NCBI RefSeq assembly: GCF_003065425.1
Contig: NZ_CP026949.1
Location: forward strand, 1,054,001 to 1,118,000
Origin: Mycetocola zhujimingii
Lineage (GTDB): Bacteria; Actinomycetota; Actinomycetes; Actinomycetales; Microbacteriaceae
DNA length: 64,000 bases
Direction: 5' to 3'
Shown: positions 8,078 to 19,229 of the stretch, in pieces
Numbering within the stretch: position 1 is the stretch's first letter
Layout of the letters: every line of letters starts with the position of its first letter
Notes under the pieces: model-generated
Told to the model about the DNA's origin: nothing
Seen by the model: the letters and a program-made list of their open reading frames with translations, nothing else
Database searches by the model: none
Position numbers and translations under genes: made by a program

Positions 8078-9754
8078 ATGCCCACAACTATTTACGATCC
8101 GCCTGCCCTCGACAAGGGAACCCTCCGGATCATTCCCATCGGAGGACTCGGCGAAATCGGTCGCAACATGACCTATTTCGAGATCAACGGCAAGATCCTC
8201 ATCGTCGACTGCGGCGTCCTCTTCCCTGAAGAGCACCAGCCGGGCGTCGACCTGATCCTGCCCGACTTCATCCCGATCAAGGACCGCCTCGATGACGTCG
8301 TCGGCGTGATGCTCACGCACGGTCACGAGGACCACATCGGCGGAGTGCCGTACCTCCTTCGCCTGCGTAACGACATCCCGCTGATCGGTTCAGGCCTGAC
8401 CCTCGCGCTCGTCGAGGCGAAGCTCAAGGAACACCGGATCAAGCCGTACAGCCTCACCGTCTCGGAGGGTCAGAAAGAACAGCTCGGCCCATTCGACCTC
8501 GAGTTCGTGGCCGTCAACCACTCGATCCCCGACGCGCTTGCCGTCGCCATCAAGACCGAGGCGGGAACTGTCCTCGCCACCGGTGACTTCAAGATGGACC
8601 AGCTCCCTCTCGACGGCCGCCTGACCGACCTCCGCGAGTTCGCCAGGCTCGGTGAAGAGGGTGTCGACCTCTTCCTCGTCGACTCCACCAACGCCGACGT
8701 CCCCGGATTCACCGCTCTCGAGCGCTCAATTGGCCCGGTCCTCGACCAGGTCATCGGCCGTGCATCGCGCCGCGTAATCGTCGCGAGCTTCTCCAGCCAC
8801 GTTCACCGCGTGCAGCAGGTGCTCGACGCTGCGCACGCGAATGGTCGTCGCGTCGCGTTCCTCGGCCGCTCGATGGTGCGCAACATGACCATCGCCGCCG
8901 ACCTCGGCTACCTCAAGGTGCCGGAGGGTGTGCTCGTCGAGTACAAGAAGGCCAAGGACATCCCCGACAACAAGATCGTCTACATGTCGACGGGGTCGCA
9001 GGGTGAGCCGATGGCCGTCCTCAGCCGCATGGCCAACATGGACCACGCGATCGAGGTCGGTGAGGGCGACACCGTCATCCTCGCGTCGAGCCAGATCCCC
9101 GGCAACGAGAACGCGATTTATCGCGTCATCGACGGCCTCACCAAGCTTGGTGCCAACGTCGTGCACAAGGGCAACGCCAAGGTGCACGTCTCCGGCCACG
9201 CCGCCGCCGGTGAATTGCTGTACTGCTACAACATCATCCAGCCGAAGAACGTGCTCCCCGTGCACGGCGAATACCGTCACCTCGTCGCCAACGCGAAGCT
9301 CGCCATCGACACCGGCATCCCGGAGGAGAACACCTTCCTCGCCGAAGACGGAACCGTCATGGACATGCGCGATGGCAACGTCGAGGTCGTCGGTCAGCTC
9401 GACCTCGGCTTCGTCTACGTCGACGGTTCGAGTGTCGGCGAGATCACGGATGCCGACCTCAAGGACCGCAGGATCCTCGGCGAAGAAGGCTTCATCTCGA
9501 TCATCGTCGTTGTCGAGGCCCAGACCGGAAAGGTCATCGTCGGCCCGGAGATCCACGCCAAGGGCTTCGCCGAAGACGACAGGGTCTTCGATGGCGTCAA
9601 GCCGAAGATCGAGCAGGCACTCGCGGATGCCGCACGCAACGGCGTGCGCGACACCCACGCGCTCTCGCAGATCGTTCGTCGCACCGTCGGCCGCTGGGTG
9701 AACACCTCGTACCGCCGTCGCCCGATGATCGTCCCGCTCGTCATCGAGGCGTAA
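8078..9754 (+). CDS. rnj: Ribonuclease J
   Basis: RNase J is a metallo-beta-lactamase/beta-CASP enzyme with 5'-exonuclease and endonuclease activity, central to mRNA decay and rRNA maturation in actinobacteria. The 558-residue product has the zinc motif HGHEDH (residues 81-86), motif HSIPDA with downstream ATGDFKMD, and a beta-CASP region including SSHVHRVQQ and HVSGHAAAGELLYC. I used the ATG at 8078 because AAGGAGGGC precedes it, rather than an in-frame start inside dapA. Probably cotranscribed with dapA. A hairpin follows the stop. Confidence 0.95.
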   Translation: MPTTIYDPPALDKGTLRIIPIGGLGEIGRNMTYFEINGKILIVDCGVLFPEEHQPGVDLILPDFIPIKDRLDDVVGVMLTHGHEDHIGGVPYLLRLRNDIPLIGSGLTLALVEAKLKEHRIKPYSLTVSEGQKEQLGPFDLEFVAVNHSIPDALAVAIKTEAGTVLATGDFKMDQLPLDGRLTDLREFARLGEEGVDLFLVDSTNADVPGFTALERSIGPVLDQVIGRASRRVIVASFSSHVHRVQQVLDAAHANGRRVAFLGRSMVRNMTIAADLGYLKVPEGVLVEYKKAKDIPDNKIVYMSTGSQGEPMAVLSRMANMDHAIEVGEGDTVILASSQIPGNENAIYRVIDGLTKLGANVVHKGNAKVHVSGHAAAGELLYCYNIIQPKNVLPVHGEYRHLVANAKLAIDTGIPEENTFLAEDGTVMDMRDGNVEVVGQLDLGFVYVDGSSVGEITDADLKDRRILGEEGFISIIVVVEAQTGKVIVGPEIHAKGFAEDDRVFDGVKPKIEQALADAARNGVRDTHALSQIVRRTVGRWVNTSYRRRPMIVPLVIEA

Positions 9755-9769
9755 GTACCCTCGTGAACT

Positions 9770-9820
9770 GCCCGGTTCGGGCCTGTCCTGATGTTTCAGG
9801 CGGGCCAGGGCCGGGCTTTT
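9770..9820 (+). terminator. Rho-independent-like terminator after rnj
   Basis: GCCCGG near 9770 pairs with CCGGGC at 9811-9816, with inner CCTG/CAGG pairing, and CTTTT follows the stem. Confidence 0.6.
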
Positions 9821-9862
9821 CGCATGTTCGGGCGGTAGACGTGGGATACCGTTGATCAGGAT

Positions 9863-10402
9863 ATGACGAATACTGACATCCCCATCGACTCACCCCTCGG
9901 CGAACGCATCGACCTGGCGGTCGCCCGCTACGGCGAAGACGCCTTCGTGACCAAGGTCCTTGGCCTCCTCGACGGGCGTAACGAAGGCGATGACGTTCTT
10001 CTCTACGTCGGTGGCCGCCACGCCCAGGGGGTTCTCGACGGAGCTCCGGCGCTGTACTGGCCCGAACTTTGGGGCGCCCGTGCCCTCCTGCACGTCTGGA
10101 ACGACGCTGCCGCTCCCGCCGTTCTGGGCGGAACGACCAACAGGGCCTGGCGTGTGCGCGAAATGTGCCTCAAGGTCTGCGCAGAGCGCCGGATCGGCAC
10201 CGAGACGCAGCTCGCGAAACTCACCACAGACGAGAACCCGCGGGTGCGCGCCGCAGCCGCCAGGGCACTTGCCGTGGTCGGCGGCCCGGCGAGTGAAGAG
10301 ATCATCGGCCGGCTCCTCCGGGATTCCCAGAAGGATGTTCGTCGCGCAGCCGGGGAGTCCCTTGGCGTGCTCAAGGAGCGCGTTTCCCCTCAGTCCGACT
10401 GA
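9863..10402 (+). CDS. HEAT-repeat domain protein
   Basis: The 179-residue protein is mostly helical. The C-terminal 60 residues contain two HEAT/PBS-lyase-like helical repeats (NPRVRAAAARALAVVGGPAS and KDVRRAAGESLGVL), a scaffold used for protein binding. The N-terminal part (LGERIDLAVARYGEDAFVTK) resembles other actinobacterial HEAT proteins of unknown role. A TACCGT -10-like element lies 10 bases before the ATG. It is flanked by a terminator upstream and an ABC efflux set downstream and is probably monocistronic. Confidence 0.7.
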   Translation: MTNTDIPIDSPLGERIDLAVARYGEDAFVTKVLGLLDGRNEGDDVLLYVGGRHAQGVLDGAPALYWPELWGARALLHVWNDAAAPAVLGGTTNRAWRVREMCLKVCAERRIGTETQLAKLTTDENPRVRAAAARALAVVGGPASEEIIGRLLRDSQKDVRRAAGESLGVLKERVSPQSD

Positions 10403-10485
10403 GCCGCAGACCTCATCCCGGAGGATGACGCGCCGGAAGTAACCCCATCCCTAGACTCGAGCCATTCGAGACGATCGGGGATTTC

Positions 10486-11531
10486 ATGGGTGTCTGGCGC
10501 AAGTGGATCTTTCCGATCCTCCGAATAACGATCTTCGCGGTGATCGCCATCGCGCTCGTGAAGGTGGCGTTCTTTCCGGATGCCTCGGCCGAAGCCGACC
10601 CGGCGATGGCCACCGGTTCGATCACCGAGCCGGTCACAACGGTCGCGCTTGGCTCCATTGTGACGACCGTTGTGGTCGACGGCTCGGTGAGCGCTGACCC
10701 GGCGTCGCCCGGCAAGGCGACGCTCGCCGGCGAAGTGAGTGCCATTCCCGTCAGCCAGGGCCAGGCCGTCACCGCAGGCGACTCGCTCGCCACGATCCGG
10801 CAGGAGATCGTTCAGGATCCTGTCGCTACGACGGATGCCGACGGCAACGTCACGATGACGCAGCCGAAACCCCGCTACAAGACCGCGACGGTGACGGCTC
10901 CCGTCACCGGGGTCGTGTCCAACGTCCCGGTGCTTGTCGGCCAGATCGTCGCGGTCGGTGACGTCATCGCCAGTGTGGCACCGCCCACCTTCAGCGTGAC
11001 CGGGCCGATGCTGCCCGAGGACCAGTTCAAACTCGTGACCCAGCCGGCAGACGCGCAGGTGGAGGTGATCGGAGGACCCGGTGCATTCACCTGCACGGGA
11101 CTGACGATCACCAGCCCACTCGCCGGAGCGGAAGCATCCGTCCCTGACGACACCGGGTCAGCATCGGCACCATCGACGGGAGCGACGGTGCGTTGCGCCG
11201 TGCCGCCGGAAGTGCGGGTTTTTGCGGGCCTCACGGCCAAGCTGACGATCGCAGGCGGGAGCGTCGATGACGCAATGACGCTTCCGGTGACGGCGGTCAA
11301 GGGCAACGCTGCGAGTGGAACGGTCTGGGTCCTCGGCGACGACGGCACCTCAGAGGAACGCCAGGTGACCCTCGGCCTCAACGACGGCACCGTCGTGCAG
11401 ATCGTCGATGGTCTCGCAGAGGGTGACGAGGTGCTCGAGTTCGTTCCCGTCGTTGACGCCACAGACCCGGAGGTCAATGGCTGCATCGAACAGCCGGACG
11501 GATCAGTGTTCTGCGACGAGGGTGTCGTCAG

Positions 11532-11535
<4 letters not shown>
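10486..11535 (+). CDS. HlyD/MacA-like efflux adaptor protein
   Basis: The 349-residue protein has one N-terminal membrane anchor (about residues 9-27), a split biotinyl/lipoyl-like domain (VPVSQGQAVTAGDSLATI and VPVLVGQIVAVGDVIAS) and a C-terminal beta domain (VWVLGDDGTSEERQVTLGL), the usual MacA-like order. It is probably extracytoplasmic. TAGACT at 10452-10457 and GGGGAT before the ATG suggest a short-leader promoter. The stop overlaps the TTG of the ATPase gene. Together with the next two genes it forms a MacA/MacB-like export system; in a monoderm the adaptor may present substrates at the outer membrane face. Confidence 0.8.
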
Positions 11536-12271
<736 letters not shown>

Positions 12272-12272
<1 letters not shown>

Positions 12273-13489
12273 TGGGTGGCTTTCTCTCCGGCATCGTTGG
12301 CGCGTGCGCTGAAGCGTGGCAGGAGGTCCGCATCCATAAGGGACGCGTGCTGCTCTCGCTCGTCGGTGTCGCCGTCGCGGTGTGTGCGCTCAGCGGTGCC
12401 ATGGCGCTCTCAGCCATCGCGCAGCAGGCGACCATCGAACAAGCGGACAGTTCGGGCGGGCGTGCGGCGACGTTGACGATGACGATGGAAACCACGGGAG
12501 CGACCGCAGGGACCGAAGCCGGCACTCAAGCATGGTTCGACGTGATGGAGCGCTACGAGATCTCGTACGCAACGCGGGTGTTGTGGAGCCAGGCACGCGT
12601 CCAGTTCCCCGAAAGCACCCAGGATGTCAGCATGCAGGTCGTTGACCAGCCGTACGGCGAGATGCATCGAACCCGGATCACCGACGGCAACTGGTTCCAG
12701 GTCGGCGACAGTTCGCGGCTTGCACCGGTCATCGTCGTGAACACCCCGTTCTGGGAGATGCTGGGTTCGCCGGATCTTGCAAGCCATCCTGTCGTATCGA
12801 TCGACAGTCTCGGCGGAATGCGGGCCATCATCGTCGGTGTCTACGGCACGAGTGCGTGGGACACGTGGCCGTCGATGTACATGCTGACGAGCCACTTCAA
12901 CGCTGCCGGGCAACCGGCCAGTGAGGGCGGCGTGCTGCCCGCGTACGAGATGTGGGTGCCGACCGACCTGTCGAGGGATCTCGCGAATCGGATCGAGGCG
13001 GAAATGAATGCGGCTCTCGGCGATGGCGGGTCAGTAATTGTCGACCGCACCGACTGGGGCACGCAAATGGATGACCCGACAGTGATTCTTAGGATCATAA
13101 CCATGGCCATCGGTGGGATCATCCTGCTGCTCGGAGCGCTCAGCCTGCTCAACATCGCCCTCGTGACAGTGCGGCAACGGATCCGCGAGATCGGTATCAG
13201 GCGCAGTTTTGGAGCGACGAGCGGGAGGGTCTTCTTCGCGGTGATGATGGAGAGCGTCGTTGCGACCTTCGTCGCCGGCATTGTCGGCGTGATCATGGCG
13301 ATCCTGCTGGTCCAGAGTCCGATCGTGTCAGGCCTGGTGAGCTTTGGCGGCGTCAGCGACGTCCCCCCGTTCCCCGCGTCAGCCGCGATCTTCGGCCTCG
13401 TCGTCGCTACAGCGGTCGGCGCACTCGCCGGTCTCATCCCCGCGATCATCGCCGTGCGGGTCAAGGTGATCGATGCCATTCGCTACTGA
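12272..13489 (+). CDS. ABC transporter permease, MacB/FtsX type
   Basis: The 405-residue permease has an N-terminal membrane helix (VLLSLVGVAVAVCALSGAMA), a large extracytoplasmic MacB-type domain of about 220 residues, and three C-terminal helices forming the FtsX domain (LRIITMAIGGIILLLGALSL onward). The conserved RQRIREIGIRRSFGA loop after the second helix marks the MacB family. Start and upstream stop share one base (TGATG). With the adaptor and ATPase it should act as a mechanotransmission exporter, perhaps of a peptide or antibiotic; the substrate is not known. Confidence 0.85.
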
Positions 13490-13577
13490 TCGGTGCGGAG
13501 CCGCGCAGGAGCTGCCGGATCCATGCCCGGACCCGGGCGGATTGAGGAACCGTCATCTTTTCGAAACATGGATGCCA

Positions 13578-13583
13578 TAGCAT
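13578..13583 (+). promoter_or_regulatory. -10 element (TAGCAT) for leaderless GNAT gene
   Basis: TAGCAT lies 6 bases before the ATG at 13590, with no ribosome site. Confidence 0.45.
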
Positions 13584-13589
13584 CCGTAC

Positions 13590-14081
13590 ATGGCCAATTT
13601 CCGGCTCCGCAAAGCGACTCGGAGTGACGCGCGGTTTCTCGGCGACATGCTCGTCGAGGCGCGCAACTGGGCGCCATCGCGCTCTGTGGTCAGGGTGGAC
13701 GCGATAGCGGATCCCGAGGTCGCCCGTTACATCGAAGGGTGGAAACGGCCGGGGGATGCCGGGACCGTCGCCGTCGACGGCGCGGGGAGCCCGATCGGTG
13801 CGTGCTGGTACCGGATCTTTCCCGAGCACAGCCCTGGTTCTGGATTCCTGGAGCGTGGAGTGCCCGAGCTGACGCTCGGTGTGGTGAGTGTCTGGCGAGC
13901 GCAGGGCGTCGGGCGCCAGTTACTCCACGCTGTGCTCGTTCAGGCCCGCCAGCAGGGTCATAACCGGCTGAGTCTTCACGTCGACAGGGCCAACTTCGCG
14001 TCGAGGCTGTACCTCGCTGAGGGCTTCGTCCCCGTGATCCGGCGCGAAACCTCGCTGGTCATGGTCCGCACGCTTCGCTGA
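13590..14081 (+). CDS. GNAT family N-acetyltransferase
   Basis: The 163-residue protein begins with the usual GNAT strand-helix ([18 protein letters not shown]). It has the acetyl-CoA-binding segment [18 protein letters not shown] (residues about 102-119) with the RxxGxG pattern, and ends [13 protein letters not shown] as GNAT folds do. Acceptor unknown. It appears monocistronic with a leaderless-type promoter. The neighbours (ABC exporter upstream, ftsK downstream) do not suggest a partner. Confidence 0.75.
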   Translation: MANFRLRKATRSDARFLGDMLVEARNWAPSRSVVRVDAIADPEVARYIEGWKRPGDAGTVAVDGAGSPIGACWYRIFPEHSPGSGFLERGVPELTLGVVSVWRAQGVGRQLLHAVLVQARQQGHNRLSLHVDRANFASRLYLAEGFVPVIRRETSLVMVRTLR

Positions 14082-14138
14082 TCGAGCGCGAAACCGGGAA
14101 CTCCCGCGTCAATACCGGGCAACGTCGGTGCGGCCAAG

Positions 14139-14144
14139 TACCGT
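14139..14144 (+). promoter_or_regulatory. -10 element (TACCGT) for leaderless ftsK
   Basis: TACCGT lies 7 bases before the ATG at 14152. It supports that start over an in-frame codon at 14128, which would lie upstream of the promoter. Confidence 0.5.
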
Positions 14145-14151
14145 TGAGTCC

Positions 14152-17016
14152 ATGGCTACGACGAGTAAATCCTCCAGCGGCGGCCGGAGTACGTCGGCGC
14201 GCTCAGGAACAACAGGCACCTCCAAGACCCCGGCGAAGACACCGGCCAAAGCGCCGGCGAAGAATTCGCGCACCAAGGCGGTGCCGACAACGACCGCCAA
14301 AACCGTTGCATACCCCGCCGCGGCATCCGACGGCGACAACGCACTCGTCAGGATGTGGATGGGTCTTGCACACCTGGTCGGAGGGGCCGCGAGGGCCTTC
14401 GGGGCCGAACGGTTTGAGAAAGACCAGCGCAGGGACGGTGTCCCGTTTCTCATCTTCCTGCTCGCCATCGTCGGCATGGTGGTCGAGTGGTTCGGCGTTA
14501 ACGACGCCGTGGCCCAGAACCTCACGGCGTTCACGTTTGGTGGGATCTTCGGACGCCTCGCCTTCGCGCTGCCCGTCATCATGGTGCTGCTCGCGATCTG
14601 GCTCTTCCGGCATCCGTCGAGCGTCGACGATAACGGACGTATCGGAATCGGTCTCATCATCGCCCTCGTCGCGGTCTCCGGGCTCTGCCATGCCTTCGGA
14701 GGACAGCCGAACCCGAGCCAGGGAATGCCGGCACTCGCGCAGGCCGGAGGGCTCGTCGGCTGGATCGTGGGCGCGCCCCTCGTCGCACTGATCACGCCGA
14801 TCGGGGCCGGCATTGTTCTTGGCCTGCTCGCTCTCCTCAGCATCTTCATCATCACGAAGACCCCGCCGAACAAGATCGGTGAGCGCTTCAGGCAGCTGTA
14901 CGCGTGGACCTTCGGCACCGAAGTTGTGACCCCCGAAGAGCGCGAGCTGGCGAAGACAGAGAAGACCAGGCAGGTCGAACTCGAGGGTATCGACGGCGTT
15001 GAAGACGGCACAGACGATGACTCCCTCCCGTGGTGGCGCCGCAACAAGAGCCAGCGTGAGGTCGATCCGGCCTTCGACTCAGAGTCGGCGGACGTCACCG
15101 AGCTGCTCGGGCTCAAGCCGAAGCGCGGCAGGGGCGAATTCGATTCGGCCATCGAAAGCCCGCCGCCCGTTGTCGAGAACGTCGACATGTTCGGCAACCC
15201 GCTCGACGCCGATGATTCCATGACAGAGGTCATCGGCGACCTTTCGCGCGCCGAGGCGGCACTCGCCGGAGCGGGTCCGGCGAAGCCATCGTTGTCTGGT
15301 CTCCACGACGACGGCCCAGACAACCAGACCGAGGTGCTTCCCGGCATGGAAGGCCTCGGGCTTCTGGACGGCACTACGGATGCCACGCAGATGGCGCGCC
15401 CGGTTCAGCCGACCGCTCCGTACCGGCTTCCTGCGGCATCCACCCTCGGTGCCGGCGATCCCGCGAAGACACGATCGGCCGCGAACGACGAGGTTGTCGC
15501 TGCCGTGACGAGTGTGCTCGACCAGTTCAAGGTCGACGCGAAAGTGACCGGTTTCTCCCGTGGCCCGACAGTCACCCAGTACGAGATCGAGGTCGGCCCC
15601 GGCGTCAAGGTCGAGCGCATCACAGCCCTGACCAATAACATCGCGTACGCCGTCGCATCCAACGAGGTCCGCATCCTCGCCCCGATCCCCGGCAAGAGCG
15701 CCATCGGCGTCGAGATCCCCAACACCGACCGTGAGATCGTCACCCTCGGTGACGTCCTTCGTTCCGCCAACGCCACCAAGAGCGTTCACCCGATGACCAT
15801 CGGCGTCGGCAAGGATGTCGGAGGCGGGTTCGTTGTGGCGAACCTCGCCAAGATGCCCCACCTCCTCGTCGCGGGTTCGACCGGTTCGGGTAAGTCGAGC
15901 TTCATCAACTCGATGATCACGAGCCTCCTGATGCGCGCAAAGCCGAGTGACGTGCGCATGGTGCTCATCGACCCGAAGCGCGTCGAACTCACCTCGTACG
16001 CGGGAGTTCCCCACCTCATCACGCCCATCATCACCAACCCCAAGAAGGCAGCCGAGGCGCTGCAGTGGGTGGTGAAGGAGATGGACATGCGGTACGACGA
16101 CCTCGCGAGCTTCGGCTTCAGGCACATCGACGACTTCAACAAGGCCGTCGTGAACGAGGAGATCGTGCTCCCCGTCGGAAGCGAGCGGGTGCTCAAGCCG
16201 TACCCGTACCTGCTGGTCGTCGTCGACGAGCTCGCCGACCTCATGATGGTCGCCCCGCGTGACGTCGAAGACTCGATCGTGCGGATCACGCAGCTGGCAC
16301 GAGCATCCGGAATCCACCTCGTTCTCGCGACCCAGCGTCCGTCCGTCGACGTCGTCACCGGCCTCATCAAGGCCAACGTGCCGTCGAGGCTCGCGTTCGC
16401 CGTGACGAGCGTCACCGACTCCCGGGTCATTCTCGACCAGCCGGGAGCAGACAAGCTCATCGGCCAGGGAGACGGGCTGTTCCTGCCGATGGGCACGAAC
16501 AAGGCAATCCGTGTCCAGGGTGCCTGGGTGTCGGAAGACGAGATCGAGAAGGTCGTCAAGCACGTCACCCAGCAGGCACGACCCGAGTACCGCAAGGACG
16601 TCGCCGCCGTCGTCGAGAAGAAAGAGGTCGACGCAGACATCGGTGACGACCTCGATCTCCTCCTCGCCGCGGCGGAACTCGTCGTCGGCACACAGTTTGG
16701 GTCGACGTCGATGCTTCAGCGCAAACTCCGCGTTGGCTTCGCCAAGGCAGGCCGCCTGATGGACCTGATGGAATCGCGGGAGATCGTCGGGCCATCCGAG
16801 GGTTCCAAGGCACGAGACGTCCTCGTCACCGCCGAGCAACTGCCTGGTCTTCTGGCCAAACTCCGTGGGGAGGACGCCCCGATGCCGGCACCGTCGCCGG
16901 CGCCTGCCGACAGCGACCAGTACCAGGGCGACCCGGTCGAGAAGCAGTTCGATGGGTACGATGTGGTTGACGGCGATTCCGACGAAGACGCCTGGGGACT
17001 CACAGGCAAGGAGTAG
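14152..17016 (+). CDS. ftsK: DNA translocase FtsK/SpoIIIE
   Basis: FtsK pumps DNA through the closing septum during division. The 954-residue product has a Ser/Thr/Lys/Pro-rich start, four membrane helices (roughly residues 95-250) and an acidic linker. A motor domain follows, with Walker [11 protein letters not shown], Walker [11 protein letters not shown] and [22 protein letters not shown]-terminal winged-helix gamma domain ([20 protein letters not shown]) reads polar DNA signals. The tail ends [17 protein letters not shown], as in other actinobacterial FtsK proteins. pgsA follows after 3 bases. Confidence 0.95.
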   Translation: MATTSKSSSGGRSTSARSGTTGTSKTPAKTPAKAPAKNSRTKAVPTTTAKTVAYPAAASDGDNALVRMWMGLAHLVGGAARAFGAERFEKDQRRDGVPFLIFLLAIVGMVVEWFGVNDAVAQNLTAFTFGGIFGRLAFALPVIMVLLAIWLFRHPSSVDDNGRIGIGLIIALVAVSGLCHAFGGQPNPSQGMPALAQAGGLVGWIVGAPLVALITPIGAGIVLGLLALLSIFIITKTPPNKIGERFRQLYAWTFGTEVVTPEERELAKTEKTRQVELEGIDGVEDGTDDDSLPWWRRNKSQREVDPAFDSESADVTELLGLKPKRGRGEFDSAIESPPPVVENVDMFGNPLDADDSMTEVIGDLSRAEAALAGAGPAKPSLSGLHDDGPDNQTEVLPGMEGLGLLDGTTDATQMARPVQPTAPYRLPAASTLGAGDPAKTRSAANDEVVAAVTSVLDQFKVDAKVTGFSRGPTVTQYEIEVGPGVKVERITALTNNIAYAVASNEVRILAPIPGKSAIGVEIPNTDREIVTLGDVLRSANATKSVHPMTIGVGKDVGGGFVVANLAKMPHLLVAGSTGSGKSSFINSMITSLLMRAKPSDVRMVLIDPKRVELTSYAGVPHLITPIITNPKKAAEALQWVVKEMDMRYDDLASFGFRHIDDFNKAVVNEEIVLPVGSERVLKPYPYLLVVVDELADLMMVAPRDVEDSIVRITQLARASGIHLVLATQRPSVDVVTGLIKANVPSRLAFAVTSVTDSRVILDQPGADKLIGQGDGLFLPMGTNKAIRVQGAWVSEDEIEKVVKHVTQQARPEYRKDVAAVVEKKEVDADIGDDLDLLLAAAELVVGTQFGSTSMLQRKLRVGFAKAGRLMDLMESREIVGPSEGSKARDVLVTAEQLPGLLAKLRGEDAPMPAPSPAPADSDQYQGDPVEKQFDGYDVVDGDSDEDAWGLTGKE

Positions 17017-17019
17017 TAC

Positions 17020-17625
17020 ATGGCCATTCCGGCCACACCACCGAACGGATCAGCGAGGCCGACCCGATCGGCGAATCTCAACGTTCCGAACGCGATCACC
17101 ATCGTCCGAATCCTGGCCGCTCCGGTCTTCATCTGGATGCTGCTCGCCGACAACGGCGAAGACGGCGGCCTGCGCTGGGCGGCTGCGATCCTGTTCATCG
17201 TTGCGATCGCGACCGACTGGGTCGATGGCGCCATCGCACGAAAGCACGGTCTGATCACCGACCTTGGTAAGCTCCTCGACCCGATCGCCGACAAGGTCCT
17301 CACGGGCGGCGCGCTCGTCGCTCTCTCCATCCTCGGTGAACTGCCCTGGTGGGTCACCATCCTCGTGCTCGTCCGTGAAATCGGCATCACCGTGCACCGG
17401 ATGATCGTGGCGACAGACCACGTCGTCGCTGCGGCGTGGATGGGAAAGCTCAAGACCGTCGCGCAGTCCATCGCGATTTCGTTTGCCCTGGTTCCGCTCA
17501 ACACGATCTTCGGTGACTGGATCTTCTGGGTGAACGGGGTCCTCATGACCATCGCCGTGCTGCTCACTGTCGCGAGTGGCATCGACTATGTGATCACCGA
17601 GCTCAAGGCGCGGCGGGCGCGATGA
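17020..17625 (+). CDS. pgsA: CDP-diacylglycerol-glycerol-3-phosphate 3-phosphatidyltransferase
   Basis: PgsA makes phosphatidylglycerol phosphate, the precursor of phosphatidylglycerol and cardiolipin, at the inner membrane. The 201-residue protein carries the complete CDP-alcohol phosphotransferase motif D-G-x2-A-R-x8-G-x3-D-x3-D between residues 69 and 91 (from DGAIAR to PIAD). It has about five hydrophobic helices. It is sandwiched between ftsK (3-base gap) and cinA (4-base overlap), the same order as in mycobacteria, so the three are probably one transcript. Confidence 0.93.
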   Translation: MAIPATPPNGSARPTRSANLNVPNAITIVRILAAPVFIWMLLADNGEDGGLRWAAAILFIVAIATDWVDGAIARKHGLITDLGKLLDPIADKVLTGGALVALSILGELPWWVTILVLVREIGITVHRMIVATDHVVAAAWMGKLKTVAQSIAISFALVPLNTIFGDWIFWVNGVLMTIAVLLTVASGIDYVITELKARRAR

Positions 17626-18152
17626 CGTCCGAAGCTCCGGCGACCGCTGACGCGACCGCGGCGCTCATCGCCCGGCTCGCTGAGCGCGGCCTCACGGTGG
17701 CTGTTGCCGAGTCGCTGACCGGCGGACTTCTCGTCGCCGAACTCATCAGGCCGCCCGGTGCGTCCGCCGTCGTGTTCGGCGGAGTTGTCGCATACGCCAC
17801 GGAGCTGAAACGCACCGTTCTCGGGGTGGACGGCGAGATGCTCGCCCAGTTCGGGCCGGTGGATCCGGAGGTAGCCCGCCAGATGGCATCCGGTGTGCGA
17901 ACCGCGCTCGCGGTCGACGGACGAGTCGCCGACATCGGAATTTCCACCACGGGCGTAGCCGGGCCTGACCCTCAGGGCGGGAAGGCACCTGGAACGGTTT
18001 ACGTCGGCCTGTCGACGAAGGACGGCGCGCGGGCGCTCGAACTGCAGCTCGACGGTGACAGGACCACGATCCGGAATGCGACGGTTGCTGCCGCAATCGC
18101 ACTGATCGGAGACGCAGAGAAGAGTACAACGTCACCTGTCGCGGACCTGTGA
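17622..18152 (+). CDS. cinA: CinA family protein (nicotinamide-nucleotide amidohydrolase, PncC domain)
   Basis: The 176-residue protein is the stand-alone C-terminal CinA/PncC domain, which in characterised members deamidates nicotinamide mononucleotide. Conserved blocks are VAVAESLTGGLL, VFGGVVAYATELK and ISTTGVAGPDPQGGKAPGTV. The N-terminal molybdopterin-binding-like domain of full CinA is absent, as is usual for short actinobacterial forms. The ATG overlaps the pgsA stop. In actinobacteria this gene commonly lies between pgsA and clgR, as here. Confidence 0.88.
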   Translation: MTSEAPATADATAALIARLAERGLTVAVAESLTGGLLVAELIRPPGASAVVFGGVVAYATELKRTVLGVDGEMLAQFGPVDPEVARQMASGVRTALAVDGRVADIGISTTGVAGPDPQGGKAPGTVYVGLSTKDGARALELQLDGDRTTIRNATVAAAIALIGDAEKSTTSPVADL

Positions 18153-18339
18153 GATAGTCGCGCGTCATCGCCCGGGTTTCCGCGGGAATACGTGGTGTTA
18201 CAACCCAGTTACACACTAGGTATTCACAAGAAAAAATCAGTGAGCGACAGTAAGGTTTTTCACACGGATGGGTGTAGTAATGTTATCCAACCACGGGCTT
18301 ACCAGTGGTCAGGCTGATCGGCAGAGAAGGAGGGGTCCC

Positions 18340-18648
18340 ATGATTCTCGTACGTCAGGAAATCGGTGACGTGTTGCGCGACTTTCGGCTGCAAAAGGGGC
18401 GGACTCTTCGCCAGGTTGCAAGCAAGGCAAGCGTTGCACTCGGTTACCTCAGTGAGGTGGAGCGCGGCCAGAAGGAAGCATCGAGCGAGATCCTCGCTTC
18501 GGTCGCAGACGCACTGGACACTCCGATCTCAGTCATCATGCGCGAAGTCGGTGACCGGCTCGCCGTCATCGAGGGGATCGCGCCGATCCCAGACACGGTT
18601 CCCGACGAGTTCGTTGCAGAACTCGACGCGGATCTGGTTGCCCGCTGA
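18340..18648 (+). CDS. clgR: XRE-type regulator, ClgR-like
   Basis: The 102-residue protein is a single Cro/C1 helix-turn-helix domain with the ClgR hallmarks IGDVLRDFRLQKGRTLRQVA, GYLSEVERGQKEASSE and LDTPISVIM. In Corynebacterium and Mycobacterium, ClgR activates clpP/clpC protease genes after envelope or proteotoxic stress. I chose ATG 18340 because AGAAGGAGG precedes it. The roughly 190 bases upstream are AT-richer than the surroundings and probably hold its own promoter. Position after cinA and before recA matches other actinobacteria. Confidence 0.85.
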   Translation: MILVRQEIGDVLRDFRLQKGRTLRQVASKASVALGYLSEVERGQKEASSEILASVADALDTPISVIMREVGDRLAVIEGIAPIPDTVPDEFVAELDADLVAR

Positions 18649-18668
18649 CGCTGGCACACATAATTTCC

Positions 18669-18705
18669 GGATGCCCCGGCCCGCGACAGCGAGCCGGGGC
18701 ATTCC
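18669..18705 (+). terminator. Hairpin after clgR
   Basis: ATGCCCCGGC (18671-18680) and GCCGGGGCAT (18693-18702) pair perfectly around a 12-base loop. Only a short TTCCT follows. Confidence 0.6.
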
Positions 18706-18753
18706 TCGTCCGCTCGCGACCGCGAGCCCTCTACCTACAGTGAGCCCAAACAA

Positions 18754-18978
18754 GTGAAACTCAGCGAGTTCAGACTGGCCGTCACCACCGAATTCGGCGG
18801 CGCATACGGGCGTGTCCTCACCAGTGACCTGGTGCTGCGCGAACTCGGCGGACGTACAGCGGATGAAGCGCTGGCCGCGGGGGAGTCGCCGCGCGCCGTC
18901 TGGATGGCGCTCTGCAAGGAATCGGATGTTCCCCGCGACCGCTGGCACGGCGTCGGGGTTCGACCGCCTGTGCAGTAG
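18754..18978 (+). CDS. DUF3046 domain protein
   Basis: This 74-residue protein starts at GTG 18754 and matches the DUF3046 family throughout: an N-terminal MKLSEFR, then LVLRELGGRTADEAL, PRAVWMALC and PRDRWHG. The family is small, actinobacterial, and usually encoded just upstream of recA, as here; its role is unknown. A TACAGT hexamer 12 bases upstream could be its -10. The recA LexA box begins about 50 bases after its stop. Confidence 0.85.
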   Translation: MKLSEFRLAVTTEFGGAYGRVLTSDLVLRELGGRTADEALAAGESPRAVWMALCKESDVPRDRWHGVGVRPPVQ

Positions 18979-19026
18979 CGGCGCAGTCGCACCCGGATCT
19001 TCATTCGACACGCCGAAGAATATTTC

Positions 19027-19041
19027 TCGAACACTCGTTCG
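19027..19041 (+). promoter_or_regulatory. LexA-binding SOS box upstream of recA
   Basis: TCGAACACTCGTTCG contains CGAAC-ACTC-GTTCG, an exact match to the Gram-positive/actinobacterial SOS box CGAAC-N4-GTTCG. A TAGGCT -10 element follows at 19050-19055, so LexA bound here would overlap the -35 region. Confidence 0.88.
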
Positions 19042-19049
19042 GTCTGCGA

Positions 19050-19055
19050 TAGGCT
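19050..19055 (+). promoter_or_regulatory. -10 element of the recA promoter
   Basis: TAGGCT lies 9 bases after the LexA box. Transcription from here would give a leader of about 170 bases before the recA ATG. Confidence 0.5.
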
Positions 19056-19229
19056 CCTACACAAGGGCCCATCTGGGGCAGTACGTCCACTGTTTTCCTC
19101 CCTCTGACTCAATGTCAGAGGTGCCTCATACAGTCGACACTGTTCACGAAAACGCTCCCAGCCTTGTTGAAGCCGAGTTACGGCCCGACAGCCTATAGGC
19201 GCACCGCTATCGCACAGGAAGAGGCAGAC

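Noticed and set aside
15079-16839. 586-residue open frame opposite ftsK
   Set aside because: It is a low-complexity Asp/Val/Arg/Gly/His translation antisense to a gene with clear FtsK motifs; long antisense frames are expected at this GC content.
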